64,000 nt of DNA from JBBSJZ01 sp041751935 (GCA_041751935.1 JBGSIA010000098.1:1-64000), one strand, 5' to 3'. Positions 17,245 through 26,338 are shown, counted from the first letter of the stretch. The notes: generated from the sequence alone by a model not told the origin. A program made the numbers and translations.

Positions 17245-18846
17245 CTACTTGCTATCAGATCCGATGTACCCAGGATTCGAGTCCATCATGGTCGCCGATA
17301 CAGTGTGCCGCCACGCGTGCAGCATACGTCGCAACTCGTTCACCTTTGTTGGCTCCAGCTGCGATAAATCGCTTTGTTCGCCGATGTCGTGACGAAGATT
17401 GAAGAGCTGCACCGTATCGTTTTCAAAATATTCCAGCAGTTTGTAATCGCCGGAACGAACAGCGCCTCCAGGGCTCTGCATCGCGTGGTTACTGTAATGC
17501 GGAAAGTGCCAATAGATCGCCTCACGTTCGATCGCGCCTGATCTACTAACTAACGACGCGAGACTGACTCCATCAGTGTGCTGTTGTGGTCTGAGCGGTA
17601 TCCCTGACATTTCTAAGATCGTGGGATAGAGGTCGGTGCTGATCACTGGAACGTCACACACTTTTCCCCGCTGACCGCGCCCCGGCCAATGAATGATTAG
17701 CGGCTCTCGAATTCCGCCCTCGTAAAGCCATCCCTTAGCTCCTCGTAGCGGAGTGTTTGATGTCGAGTAGGCCTTGTCGAGACTGTCCTGCTTCACGACT
17801 CGATCTGGATTACCGAAGTTTGCCGCGGACATTCCACCGTTGTCCGAAAAGAACACAACGATCGTATCATCTTCCAACTCGAGAGACTTCAACTTGGCAA
17901 GCACGCGCCCGAGACTCTCGTCGACCGACTCGACCATCGCTGCAAATTGGACGTTGTCCTGCTGTTGTTTGATCTTCACCGTGCGCTGCGGCAATACTTT
18001 GAAACCCTGCCAACGTGGATCGTCCGCATACTTTGCTAGCTCGTCCTGCGACAGCGGCTGCGCATCATCGGGATTACCTTCTAAGAAGAACGCCGTGCCA
18101 TCATGCCGTGGCAGCTCGTCTAGCTTTGCTTGATATTTCACCACCAAATCGGCGCGACCTTCGATTGGATCGTGCACGGCAAAGTGCGACAAATACAAAA
18201 AGAATGGCTGGTCCCGGTTGGACTCGATGAACTTCAAGGACTCGTCGGTAAGTCGATCGGTTAAGTACTCGCCGTCGGTACTTTCAAGACCATCCATGTG
18301 AAAAGGCGCGTGGTAACCCGACTTGGGCCAGCCCTTGTTCCAGCGTGGAATCTGGATGTCAAATCCCTGCTTCAACGGGCCGAAGGGCTCTTCGCCAAGA
18401 TGCCATTTTCCAATATGCGCCGTTCGGTAACCATGCTCTTTGAGCGTCTCAGCAATCGTGACCTCATCGAGTGGAAGGTGTGGCTGGACGGCTGCGTTCT
18501 TGAGCTTCTGGAAAGGAAAATCCTTTCGCCCTGGCAACCAGTCCGTCAATTGCAGTCTGGCTGGGTACTTACCGGTAAGGATACTGGCGCGTGTAGGCGA
18601 ACAAACGTGACAGGCCGCGTAGGCCTGAGTGAATCGAACGCTTTGCTCGGCAAACGCATCAATCATCGGCGTTTCGTAAAAGCTGCTGCCATAGCATCCA
18701 AGATCACGCCATCCCAGATCATCGACCAAAAACAGGATGACGTTCGGCGGCCGCTCGTTCGCGCTCGCTAACCGTTGCTCCAACGCTGTGAAAGCAATCA
18801 ATCCGCAAAACAGAATCAGTTCGCATCGTTTACTTGGATCTTGCAT
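17245..18846 (-). CDS. Exported sulfatase
   Basis: 533 residues. A hydrophobic N-terminus (ILFCGLIAFTALEQRLASA) is a signal peptide. The arylsulfatase fold begins NVILFLVDDLGWRDLGCYG with metal ligands D42 and D43. The formylglycine site is C82-S-P-T-R86 (HVCSPTRASILTGKYP), and GKWHLG and FFSDNGG supply the other active-site residues. The end has the usual VQLFNLRHDIGEQSDL block. It hydrolyses sulfate esters, probably of marine polysaccharides, in the periplasm. Activation needs Cys-to-formylglycine conversion by an FGE/SUMF1 enzyme or anaerobic maturase elsewhere. It is a single gene, with 276 bases upstream to the next gene on the same strand. Confidence 0.9.
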   Translation of the reverse strand: MQDPSKRCELILFCGLIAFTALEQRLASANERPPNVILFLVDDLGWRDLGCYGSSFYETPMIDAFAEQSVRFTQAYAACHVCSPTRASILTGKYPARLQLTDWLPGRKDFPFQKLKNAAVQPHLPLDEVTIAETLKEHGYRTAHIGKWHLGEEPFGPLKQGFDIQIPRWNKGWPKSGYHAPFHMDGLESTDGEYLTDRLTDESLKFIESNRDQPFFLYLSHFAVHDPIEGRADLVVKYQAKLDELPRHDGTAFFLEGNPDDAQPLSQDELAKYADDPRWQGFKVLPQRTVKIKQQQDNVQFAAMVESVDESLGRVLAKLKSLELEDDTIVVFFSDNGGMSAANFGNPDRVVKQDSLDKAYSTSNTPLRGAKGWLYEGGIREPLIIHWPGRGQRGKVCDVPVISTDLYPTILEMSGIPLRPQQHTDGVSLASLVSRSGAIEREAIYWHFPHYSNHAMQSPGGAVRSGDYKLLEYFENDTVQLFNLRHDIGEQSDLSQLEPTKVNELRRMLHAWRHTVSATMMDSNPGYIGSDSK

Positions 18847-19067
18847 CGCACGACTGAGGGAGAATAAATGAGGAGTACCGAACGGTCACTGGCTAAATCA
18901 TTACGGCAGCGCACGACATCGATGTGCTCCACAGATTCAATACCGAGTGAAAGTATAGCGACTTAGCATTCATCCCACGTATCAACATGGCCGATCGATC
19001 AGGCGACCGGTGGTTTGCTGCCAAACACGGACTGTCGCTGCACTGTACAACGGACATATAAACAAAA

Positions 19068-19091
19068 AACCACGCTCGATTGAGCGTGGTT
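19068..19091 (-). terminator. Rho-independent terminator of the Gly-rich lipoprotein gene
   Basis: A perfect 10-bp stem (AACCACGCTC / GAGCGTGGTT) with a 4-base loop. On the minus strand it is followed by TTTTTTGTTTA. It lies 31 bases after the stop codon at 19123. Confidence 0.85.
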
Positions 19092-19122
19092 GCGACGTTC
19101 GTGCGCCAACACGTCAGTAGTG

Positions 19123-19680
19123 CTAAGGCAACAGGCGAGCGCCTTGTGGCAACGGTTCGGCGCTGATGATCCGGTCGCCGCGAGCGTCAAAATTGTCGGG
19201 TAAGGACGAGCCGGGCACGTATCCCTGTTGTGGAATGTAGCCGCCTTGAGGGATCGTTCCTGGTCCTATCGCACCTTCGCCGACGATGTACTCGCCCTGA
19301 TTAGGCACGACGGAACTACCAACGATGCCGCCATTCAAGTAGGGATCAACGGGGTAGGAACCATGTGCATACGATCCATCCAAGCAAGGATCAGGGTTTC
19401 CGTAGCCCACATCATGACCGTTGCAGGTTTCGTCGCCAGCGATGTGAGCGTGACCGTTGCAACCACAGTTAGATGGCGGCGCAACAGCGTAGGGTGCCGA
19501 TTCATAGGCAACTGGCGGAGCGACGTTTGCGCCTGGCAAAATTCCCAGAGGCGAGCCAACGCGATTGCACAAACCACATTTGGCGCCACGTCCGAACAAG
19601 AAGTTTTTCATCCCAGTACAGCCGGATGAGGTTGACAGCAGCACGACAGCTGCGACAACCGTTAGAATTTGTTTGTTCAT
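19123..19680 (-). CDS. Cys/Gly/Pro-rich lipoprotein
   Basis: 185 residues from the ATG at 19680 (MNKQILTVVAAVVLLSTSSGC), which has AAGGAA 8 bases upstream. A slightly longer frame exists. The lipobox is SSGC, followed by TGMKNFLFGRGAKCGLCNRVG. The mature part is low in secondary structure and rich in Gly, Pro, Tyr, with repeats such as PQGGYIPQQGYVPG and a Cys/His cluster NCGCNGHAHIAGDETCNGHD that might bind metal. Similar 'GRGAKCGLC' lipoproteins occur widely in planctomycetes with no known function. It is monocistronic, with its own terminator. Confidence 0.75.
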   Translation of the reverse strand: MNKQILTVVAAVVLLSTSSGCTGMKNFLFGRGAKCGLCNRVGSPLGILPGANVAPPVAYESAPYAVAPPSNCGCNGHAHIAGDETCNGHDVGYGNPDPCLDGSYAHGSYPVDPYLNGGIVGSSVVPNQGEYIVGEGAIGPGTIPQGGYIPQQGYVPGSSLPDNFDARGDRIISAEPLPQGARLLP

Positions 19681-19842
19681 TTGAAGTTCCTTCACTAGCA
19701 AAGCGAGCCTATTCGTTGGCGCCGGATCAGCCGCCGCACAAAAGTAGAGCGCAGTTCGTGTTGTGCAAACGCAACGTCGTGTTTTTTGAGCAACAATTTG
19801 ATGACGCCAAGCATCGCCCCCTTTGTATCTCGATTTCGCACC

Positions 19843-20892
19843 ATGACCCAGACTCGATATTTTCTCGCAAGAATCACGGCAATTTCGCTGATTTGTCTAG
19901 GTAGGGTGACTTTGTCAAACGCGGCGGATTTACTGCCAATCGCTACCAATGATTCGATTGTGATAAACGAATCTGCCGTTACCAACGTCACGCCAGTCGA
20001 GCTGGATGCGGCCTGTGATCGATTTTGGCTGATCAACACAAGGCACTTAACCAGTGACGCCTGCCGTGCGAACCTCGACCTTCCCGACCTGCACATTGCA
20101 CGAATGACAAGCACAGGCCAAACGTCAGCGTCCAACATCCAAGACTATTTCGGCACATTGTCAAGTAATCGCACGGTGGTGGTTTATGTACACGGGAATC
20201 GGATCGAGCCGTGCGATGCCATCGAGCGTGGCTTGGCGGTTTATCGGGAAACGTCCAAACACCGTTGTCATGACCAAGCAATTGATTGGGTGATCTGGAG
20301 CTGGCCGAGCGAGAAGGAAGGTGTACTGGCACATGACGCGAGAGAAAAAGCATCGCGCTGTGATGCCCAGGGTTTGTATCTAGCGACCCTCTTGAGGAAT
20401 CATATGGCTCACAGTTTGCCGACGGCGATCATCGGTTACAGCTTTGGTGGACGAATCATCTCCGGCGCTCTCCACGCCATGGCCGGCGGGACGATCAGCC
20501 GACGTGCTCTACCTGGCGAGCCCGTAAGAGGTGCTGGGTTTGATGTCGGCATGGTCGCGCCCGCTATCGAGAATGACTGGATGGCTCGCGGTGGTTACCA
20601 CAACCTAGCGACACAGAATCTCGACCAGTTGGTCCTGCTGTACAACCAAAGTGACGCGGTGCTCAAACGATATTGGTTGATCAATCGCGTTCGCGGCAGT
20701 GTGGCGCTCGGATTCAGTGGCCCGCAATCGTTTGCCGCGCGGTTGGATGGTACTCGACTTCCAGTGCGCTCGCGTGATTGCTCGCCCGTTGTTGGACTGC
20801 AACACAGTGAGCTCGACTACTACAACCGATCCTGCCGTGCTGGAGTTTCCATGGCGTCGCTAATCGCCGGCAGCATGGAATACACACCGTGA
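19843..20892 (+). CDS. Exported alpha/beta-hydrolase-like protein
   Basis: 349 residues from the ATG at 19843 (MTQTRYFLARITAISLICLG), which begins a signal peptide ending near LSNA. An upstream TTG at 19786 is less likely. The core has the strand-turn VVVYVHGNRIEPCDA (oxyanion-hole HGN) and the nucleophile elbow GYSFGGR (G-x-S-x-G), as in DUF900/lipase-like hydrolases. A late His for the triad is not certain; candidates are near LQHSELDYYNRSC. The substrate is unknown. Its stop overlaps the GTG start of the aminotransferase gene by 4 bases, so the two are coupled. Confidence 0.7.
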   Translation: MTQTRYFLARITAISLICLGRVTLSNAADLLPIATNDSIVINESAVTNVTPVELDAACDRFWLINTRHLTSDACRANLDLPDLHIARMTSTGQTSASNIQDYFGTLSSNRTVVVYVHGNRIEPCDAIERGLAVYRETSKHRCHDQAIDWVIWSWPSEKEGVLAHDAREKASRCDAQGLYLATLLRNHMAHSLPTAIIGYSFGGRIISGALHAMAGGTISRRALPGEPVRGAGFDVGMVAPAIENDWMARGGYHNLATQNLDQLVLLYNQSDAVLKRYWLINRVRGSVALGFSGPQSFAARLDGTRLPVRSRDCSPVVGLQHSELDYYNRSCRAGVSMASLIAGSMEYTP

Positions 20893-21821
20893 CTACGGAG
20901 TTGTCAGTTGGCTATTTCAATGGTCAGTGGCAGTCGATCGACTCATTTCGTCTTTCTGTCAACGACATTGGGTTTCGTTCTGGAGTGGTCGCGGTAGAAC
21001 GATTGCGAACCTACTCGGGCCACGTCTTCCAGCCAACTTTACATCTGCAGCGTTTCGCCCACACGACTGCGGAGTTGATGATCAGTGGCCTGCCATCACC
21101 TCCGCATCTTGCGGAACTAATTGACGAACTGCTATGTCGAAATTCGGAGCAGGCGATGGTTGACGTGGGAATCACGTTGTTCGCAACTCCTGGAGAGATT
21201 GGCGCAGGCGCACCGACGATCGGTCTGCACATAAACGCCATTGATCACGCACGCACTCAGCGTTTTCGATCGTCAGGGCAAGTGATCGCGACTACCGACG
21301 TGGTACAGCCGTCGCAAACCTCGTGGTCTCGCCAATTGAAAACACGTTGCCGACTGCACTACTATCTTGCTGATGCTGCGGCGCGGCGGTTAGATGCCGA
21401 AGCAGTTGGGATTCTGTTGGATGCGGACGGCTGTGTCACTGAAACCAACATCGCAAATATCGCAATCGTACTCGATGGGAACATTGTCTCCCCGCCAGCA
21501 AACCAGGTGCTTGGCGGCATCACCCAGCGCGTCGTTGAGCAATTGGCCCTCGATGGATTGACTCATGAGATTTCGTCTCGCAAAAGCAGTATTTCATGGG
21601 TCAAACGACCGATCTCTATTACCGAGTTTCACGCTGCCGATGAAATACTGATGATGGGCACGGACAACGGGATTTGGTTTGCACGACAGGTCGACCAAAC
21701 CATCATCGGCGGCGGGAATCCTGGCCCAGTGTACATGCGACTGCGTGAATTGTTCGATCGAGCGACTCGCGATCAACGACAACATACATCGCATGAAAAG
21801 TTCGAGGGAGGGAACCCATAG
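20889..21821 (+). CDS. PLP-dependent class IV aminotransferase (IlvE/PabC-like)
   Basis: 310 residues, GTG start coupled to the previous stop (GTGA). Class IV hallmarks: an N-terminal YFNGQW..SVNDIGFRSGVVAVERLRTYSG, the likely PLP lysine in QLKTRCRLHYYLAD, EAVGILLDADGCVTETNIANIAIV, and GGITQRVVEQLA at the cofactor phosphate site. The family includes branched-chain aminotransferase, D-amino-acid aminotransferase and aminodeoxychorismate lyase, which cannot be told apart here with certainty. The GCVTETNIANI pattern is shared by all three. It is convergent with the next gene, 15 bases away. Confidence 0.8.
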   Translation: MTTELSVGYFNGQWQSIDSFRLSVNDIGFRSGVVAVERLRTYSGHVFQPTLHLQRFAHTTAELMISGLPSPPHLAELIDELLCRNSEQAMVDVGITLFATPGEIGAGAPTIGLHINAIDHARTQRFRSSGQVIATTDVVQPSQTSWSRQLKTRCRLHYYLADAAARRLDAEAVGILLDADGCVTETNIANIAIVLDGNIVSPPANQVLGGITQRVVEQLALDGLTHEISSRKSSISWVKRPISITEFHAADEILMMGTDNGIWFARQVDQTIIGGGNPGPVYMRLRELFDRATRDQRQHTSHEKFEGGNP

Positions 21822-21836
21822 ATCACTTTTGTGAGC

Positions 21837-22622
21837 TCATATCTCTTCGGCGGTCCAGCGTTTGACCAAGCTTCCGTTTGACTCCGGTGCCAGCCGTGGT
21901 TTCTGGTAGGCACGTCGATGTTGCATCGTCCGAGTCAAATCGGCGTGTGAATTCAGCATCAATCGGCTTTCGCCCATCTCCCAAGGTAGTACGTATGCCT
22001 GGGCAATGCGGTCGACTTCGCGAAAGTAGCTACGACACGACTCCGCATCCATCTCTCGGCGAGCCAAGCGGGTGACCTTGCCTTGAATCTGGTCCCACTG
22101 GTCTACATCGGGAAAACCTGACTCTGGACCCGCAAACGAATTTCGGTAGTTGCCGATTTCACCGTTGCTGGCCAATCGATCGGGAAGTGCCGTCAACATC
22201 GCGCGAATCACATCGGGAAAGCGGCTGATCGCCGTAGCGATCTCGCGAGCTACCGCCTGGTGTGGACAACGGATCTCGACAATGCGCGGCTTCGTCGGAG
22301 AGCTGCACCCGTCGTGGTGATAGTACTCCGCTTGACTGAGCTTCACCTGACTCGACTTGCCACGAACCTTGCGATACGACGGAGAATCAGTGCGAACGTT
22401 GCGACAAACGACAAGTCCCTCAACTTCGATGAGTGCGAATAGTTCGTCCCGATTGGTCGGCGTTAGCAGGATGTCGTGCAAATAATCCGATGCTATAGCG
22501 TCGTTTGATGAATCCACAAGACCGTGGATTACCAGCCCAAACGAATGCAGACGCGAGATTCTGAATTGGTGGTTGGCCAATTCAAGTTGCGATTCTATCG
22601 CGGCTTCGGAAACGGAAATCAT
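21837..22622 (-). CDS. Possible Fe(II)/2-oxoglutarate-dependent oxygenase
   Basis: 261 residues, no family recognised outright. An HxD-like motif occurs in AEYYHHDGCSSP, and a distant histidine-arginine block, RLMLNSHADLTRTMQHRRAY, resembles the C-terminal H...R of TauD/clavaminate-type oxygenases, where the diol of substrate strands and the 2-oxoglutarate arginine lie. No signal peptide is seen. The start at 22622 (MISVSEAAIESQ) is the only good ATG. It could instead be an unrelated conserved hypothetical. It is monocistronic and convergent with the aminotransferase. Confidence 0.45.
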   Translation of the reverse strand: MISVSEAAIESQLELANHQFRISRLHSFGLVIHGLVDSSNDAIASDYLHDILLTPTNRDELFALIEVEGLVVCRNVRTDSPSYRKVRGKSSQVKLSQAEYYHHDGCSSPTKPRIVEIRCPHQAVAREIATAISRFPDVIRAMLTALPDRLASNGEIGNYRNSFAGPESGFPDVDQWDQIQGKVTRLARREMDAESCRSYFREVDRIAQAYVLPWEMGESRLMLNSHADLTRTMQHRRAYQKPRLAPESNGSLVKRWTAEEI

Positions 22623-22755
22623 ACTGGATCGTCTGAGATTACGGTGGTTCGTTTCAACTAGCGTCGACTCGGGAGAACGAATAGACTCAGGTGTGTAGGC
22701 TTTAGCCGATTGTTTCTGCCTCAGGCTAGCCAGCTGTCACAGCACAATAGCAGGG

Positions 22756-22809
22756 TAGTGGATCTTGTTAAAGATCCTTGGTGCGATGGATCTCTGACAA
22801 TATCCACTA
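22756..22809. repeat. Palindromic intergenic repeat, copy 2 (complete)
   Basis: 54 bases. The outer arms TAGTGGAT / ATCCACTA are a perfect inverted repeat. The whole forms two 22-base arms, about 18 of 22 positions pairing, around the 10-base loop TTGGTGCGAT. The left arm is identical to that at 350-371. It lies in the 353-base gap between the oxygenase-like gene and parB, which otherwise holds only the parB terminator. It could fold as RNA or cruciform and resembles REP or MITE-type elements. Confidence 0.7.
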
Positions 22810-22904
22810 CGACCAAAATCTGACGAAGCACTCGGCCAAATCTTCGGCTAACGACGGAATGGATCTATGGCGTGGAGATACGGATATGAACCCGTGCATA
22901 AAAA

Positions 22905-22954
22905 AAGCCCCGGTGAGGCACTACACGCATCGGTGTGGCGCGCCACCAGGGCTT
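22905..22954 (-). terminator. Terminator of the parAB operon
   Basis: AAGCCC...GGGCTT arms with further pairing (GGTG/CACC) enclose about 30 bases. On the minus strand the hairpin is followed by a run of seven T. It begins 22 bases after the parB stop. Confidence 0.75.
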
Positions 22955-22975
22955 GGCAAGGTTTTACTAGCTGAT

Positions 22976-23953
22976 TCAGCTAGCGATTCTCAATGCTGGG
23001 CGTTTTCCGTCCAGCATCAGATTCTGCAGTCGCTCAAACTCGTCAGCGTCGGAAAAGTGGATCGTGAACTTTCCACGACCGCGAGCCGAAGTCTTGATTT
23101 CGACTTTTGTGCCGTAAATCATTCGCATCTCTTGCTGCATCGCTTCGATATGCGGTGCGATAGTCTTTCGTTTTTGTCGACTGACATTGACGATCTTCTT
23201 ACCTGTCTCCGCGTCTTGCTCCGTTTGAAGCAACTCTGCTACATGACTTTCCACTGCTCGTACACTCCACTTCTCATCCATAATTTGCTTAGCAATCCGA
23301 GTTTGAATTTCTTCATCACCTAACGGCAACAGCGCCCGAGCGTGACCCGCCGTGACCTCGCCAGCAACTAGCCAATCAAGGATCTGCGTTGGCAACTCCA
23401 ACAACCGCATCAAGTTAGCGATTGTGCTACGATCGATACACAAGCGGCGAGCCAGGTCGTCTTGCTTGCACTTGTGCTCGTCAATGTATCGCTTGAACGA
23501 CATCGCCTTTTCGACGGGGTTCAAATCCTTGCGTTGCAAGTTCTCGATGATTGCCAGCTCAGCGACCAAGCGGTCATCGGCTTCGCGAACTTCCGCACGA
23601 ATAGTTCCCAAACCCGCATGCTGAGCAGCACGCCAACGTCGTTCGCCGCTGATCAGTTGGTACTTGCCTTCGACTATTCGAACGAGCACCGGTTGCAATT
23701 GCTGGTGGCTCTTGAGGCTCTCGGCGAGCGAGGCAATTTCATCGCGATTGAATTCGCGGCGTGGTTGAAACGGGTTCGCTTCAATTTCTTCAACCCGAAG
23801 CTCCAGCGATTGAACGCCGCTGGAATTGGCATGGTCACCCATGCCGTGTGTATTCATCGGCAACGGATTGCCGTCGTCATCAAGCGGGGTTCCAAGTAGG
23901 GCGGCAAGTCCTTTGCCCAGCCGTCGATCTTTGGTTGCGGTTGCACTAGTCAC
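22976..23953 (-). CDS. parB: Chromosome-partitioning protein ParB
   Basis: 325 residues. The frame is open further upstream, but the GTG at 23953 (VTSATATKDRRLGKGLAALLG) places the canonical ParB start right at the parA stop, overlapping it by 8 bases. The CTPase/ParB N-terminal domain shows NPFQPRREFNRDEIASLAESL and the nucleotide-binding GERRWRAAQHAG. The helix-turn-helix region follows (QDDLARRLCIDRSTIANLMRLLELP, then AGEVTAGHARALL), and a C-terminal dimerisation part ends RIAS. It binds parS, loads as a CTP-dependent clamp and is moved by ParA. An operon with parA and parS-like sites upstream is the normal chromosomal layout and suggests proximity to oriC. Confidence 0.93.
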   Translation of the reverse strand: MTSATATKDRRLGKGLAALLGTPLDDDGNPLPMNTHGMGDHANSSGVQSLELRVEEIEANPFQPRREFNRDEIASLAESLKSHQQLQPVLVRIVEGKYQLISGERRWRAAQHAGLGTIRAEVREADDRLVAELAIIENLQRKDLNPVEKAMSFKRYIDEHKCKQDDLARRLCIDRSTIANLMRLLELPTQILDWLVAGEVTAGHARALLPLGDEEIQTRIAKQIMDEKWSVRAVESHVAELLQTEQDAETGKKIVNVSRQKRKTIAPHIEAMQQEMRMIYGTKVEIKTSARGRGKFTIHFSDADEFERLQNLMLDGKRPALRIAS

Positions 23954-24692
23954 GTCCGAGCACCTCCATGCACAATTGAGTATAAGCGTACGCACCACGT
24001 GACCGGGGAGCGTAGTCGAAAACAGACTTCCCATGACTTGGTGCTTCGCATAACGCTACGTCACGCGGAACAACCGAGTCAAATACAATATCACCGAAAA
24101 ATTCGCGGACTTCGCCGTCAACTTCTCCGGTCAGTTCCAAATAGGGATCGTACATCGTCAACAGGATTCCGCCGAATGTCAGTCGTCCGTCGGTAACCTG
24201 GATGATCTTGCGGATTGTTTGAATGAGTTGCGTTAGCCCTTCCATCGCGAAGTACTCGCACTGGATCGGTATCAACACTTCCGTACTGGCGGTGAGAGCG
24301 GTTTGTGTCAGTGCCGCGACGCTTGGCGGGCAGTCGATAAGCACAAAGTCAAACAACTCCATAACACTATCGAGATGTTTGCGAACCCGGCGAGCGTCGT
24401 TGTCGCCTGCCGTGGCCAGTTTGTCGACATCGTGAAAGTTGCGACTGCCTGCTACAACGGCCAAGTGCTCGTACTGCGTGGTCAGGGCGTGCTCGATGAG
24501 CGCGGCGTCACTGACCAGTGCATGATTGTTTGCTGGAGTCAGCCCAAGTGCCGTCGTCGCGTTGCACTGTGGGTCCATGTCGACCAGCAGCGTGTTCTTG
24601 CCAGAAAGAGCTAGCGCTGCGGACAGATTGACTGCCGTCGTCGTTTTCCCGACGCCTCCTTTCTGGTTGACCACGCAGAGAATCCTTCCCAC
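23946..24692 (-). CDS. parA: Chromosome-partitioning ATPase ParA (Soj)
   Basis: 248 residues, GTG start (MGRILCVVNQKGGVGKTTT). The deviant Walker A KGGVGKTTTAVNLSAAL with its signature lysine, the Walker A' MDPQCNATTALG and the Walker B FVLIDCPPSVAALT are all present. The length and the lack of an N-terminal helix-turn-helix place it with chromosomal Soj/ParA rather than plasmid type Ia proteins. It dimerises on ATP, binds DNA non-specifically and moves ParB-parS complexes. It is the first gene of parA-parB; the promoter should lie in 24693-24780. Confidence 0.95.
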   Translation of the reverse strand: MGRILCVVNQKGGVGKTTTAVNLSAALALSGKNTLLVDMDPQCNATTALGLTPANNHALVSDAALIEHALTTQYEHLAVVAGSRNFHDVDKLATAGDNDARRVRKHLDSVMELFDFVLIDCPPSVAALTQTALTASTEVLIPIQCEYFAMEGLTQLIQTIRKIIQVTDGRLTFGGILLTMYDPYLELTGEVDGEVREFFGDIVFDSVVPRDVALCEAPSHGKSVFDYAPRSRGAYAYTQLCMEVLGRD

Positions 24693-24786
24693 GGCTGATT
24701 GTATCCCACACTATTGTTCAGTGCCGCATCCATTAGCACTTGCATGGACGGACATTACACGAAAGACATTTTTCGCTGCAAGGCTC

Positions 24787-24829
24787 GTTTCATACGAAAC
24801 TGGACTTGACAAGAGTTCTACGTGGAACG
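24787..24829. promoter_or_regulatory. Candidate parS sites upstream of parA
   Basis: Two palindromes: GTTTCATACGAAAC (24787-24800) and GTTCTACGTGGAAC (24815-24828). The known parS core is GTTTCACGTGAAAC. The second keeps the ACGTG centre and pairing arms with one asymmetric pair. The first keeps the GTTTC/GAAAC arms but not the centre. They lie between parA and the DUF1015 stop. Confidence 0.5.
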
Positions 24830-24847
24830 CACGACTTTCCAGCAAAT

Positions 24848-26179
24848 CTACGCCAGCGGATTGAATGTCAAACCGCTCAGCAACTTGGGATAGAAGTAGG
24901 TGCTCTTCGCAGGCATTCGCTCCTTGTGCAGACTGATCGCCTCCACATCAGCTACCTTCGCCGGCATCACCAAACAGGCCAGCGTATACGGCTCGTCACT
25001 CTCGCTCTCAGCGTGTGTCCCTTCACCGCACAGACCCTGCAGCACTTCGTCGATGTCGTGCACGTAAGTCGGCTTGGGGTGACCCTTGCAATTTAGCAAA
25101 TCGTCGATCACCAACCGATGCAACAGGCTGACCCCGAGTCGCTGCCAATCGTCGCTCTGCTCCGGAGCCAACGTTTGCATCTGGCTGGCCGCAGTCTCGG
25201 TCGCTCGCGCTAACACCCACGTATCGTCGGCGACCGCGTAGAGCGCAATCAGGCCTTGCTCGTCAGCATTCTCCATTCGCCTCCAAGCTTCATGGACTGC
25301 ACCGCGTCCGCCAGACAAGGTCTCGCAAGCAAACGCATTGCCCAGCGCTTTGGTAATCCCATCAGCCGTGAACTTTGGCGTACCGCGAAGCAATCGATGC
25401 GTTGGCAGGACAATCATTCCTGGGTCGCTCATCCCAACCAACATCGTCATCACAAAGTTCGCCGGATGATCGGGCGACAAGCCACCGGTTTGCTCTGCGA
25501 GGTAATCTCGATAATTGCAAGCGGTCTCGTAGCGATGGTGACCGTCCGCCACAAACATCGGCCGATCATGCATCAACGCGCCCACCGTTGCTGCCACGTC
25601 CGAGTCCGTTACTGGCCACAAAGTATGAACGACGCCAAGATGGTCCGTCGCAGAAATCGGCGTGATGCCGTTGGTTGCTGCATCGAGAAGCTCGATAACT
25701 TCGTTGGTCGGATCTGGGTACAAACCAAAAATCTGGCTGCAATTTTGCTTGGTTGCCTTGGTCAACTTCAAGCGATCCACTTTGGCCTTCGGGTGCGTTT
25801 CTTCGTGCGGATAGATGTTGCCTTCGCCAAACGGTTGCAATCGCACTCGGCCCATGAATCCACGACGCGTGAATGACTGGCCCGCATGCTCGAACGACTG
25901 GTGATAGACGTACAGCGCCGGAGCTGATTCTTGCTTCAAGACACCTTCTGATTTCCATTGCGAGACGAACTTTGCTGCACGCTCGTACTTCTCGTCCCCA
26001 GTGTCCCCAGGCTCAGTGCGATTGAGGATGACTCGAATCACGTTGGCTGGATGCAGCTTGTACAGCTGGTCCTGCAGCTCCGGATCGATCACGTCATAAG
26101 GTGGCGCGATGACGTTGGACAGCGAACCAACGTGATCCAAGTTGTAGCGAACTCCGGCGAATGGTTTCGTTTCGGGCAT
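24848..26179 (-). CDS. DUF1015 family protein
   Basis: 443 residues from the ATG at 26179 (MPETKPFAGVRYNLDHVG). The frame continues 26 codons upstream, but the family begins at this point. Conserved blocks include VIAPPYDVIDPE, HPANVIRVILN, RRGFMGRVRLQPFGEGNIYPHEETHPKAK, IFGLYPDP, FVADGHHRYETACNYRDY and the C-terminal VMPAKVADVEAISLHKERMPAKSTYFYPKLLSGL. DUF1015 is widespread in bacteria and archaea, with no established reaction. HHRYET and the ending PAKSTYFYPK are its signature. It sits between parA and ahcY on the same strand but has no overlap with either. Confidence 0.9.
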   Translation of the reverse strand: MPETKPFAGVRYNLDHVGSLSNVIAPPYDVIDPELQDQLYKLHPANVIRVILNRTEPGDTGDEKYERAAKFVSQWKSEGVLKQESAPALYVYHQSFEHAGQSFTRRGFMGRVRLQPFGEGNIYPHEETHPKAKVDRLKLTKATKQNCSQIFGLYPDPTNEVIELLDAATNGITPISATDHLGVVHTLWPVTDSDVAATVGALMHDRPMFVADGHHRYETACNYRDYLAEQTGGLSPDHPANFVMTMLVGMSDPGMIVLPTHRLLRGTPKFTADGITKALGNAFACETLSGGRGAVHEAWRRMENADEQGLIALYAVADDTWVLARATETAASQMQTLAPEQSDDWQRLGVSLLHRLVIDDLLNCKGHPKPTYVHDIDEVLQGLCGEGTHAESESDEPYTLACLVMPAKVADVEAISLHKERMPAKSTYFYPKLLSGLTFNPLA

Positions 26180-26312
26180 TGAAGGTAAATCGGTTGTGGG
26201 TTGGCTGGCGAATGTCGCGCGGATGGCCGTTTGTCGGTCCAATCGTGCGAGCCACAAAGAATACGGCAGGCCGCCGAATGCTTACAGGGTGGGACCATCG
26301 CTAGACCAAAAA

Positions 26313-26338
26313 AAACGCCCACCTTTCGGCGGGCGTTT
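26313..26338 (-). terminator. Rho-independent terminator of ahcY
   Basis: AAACGCCCACC / GGCGGGCGTTT form an 11-bp stem with one mismatch and a TTTC loop. The minus strand continues with eight T after the stem. It starts 33 bases after the ahcY stop. Confidence 0.88.

Noticed and set aside
22778..23323. Plus-strand frame over the parB terminator and 3' end
   Set aside because: It crosses a terminator and the parB coding sequence and has no protein features.
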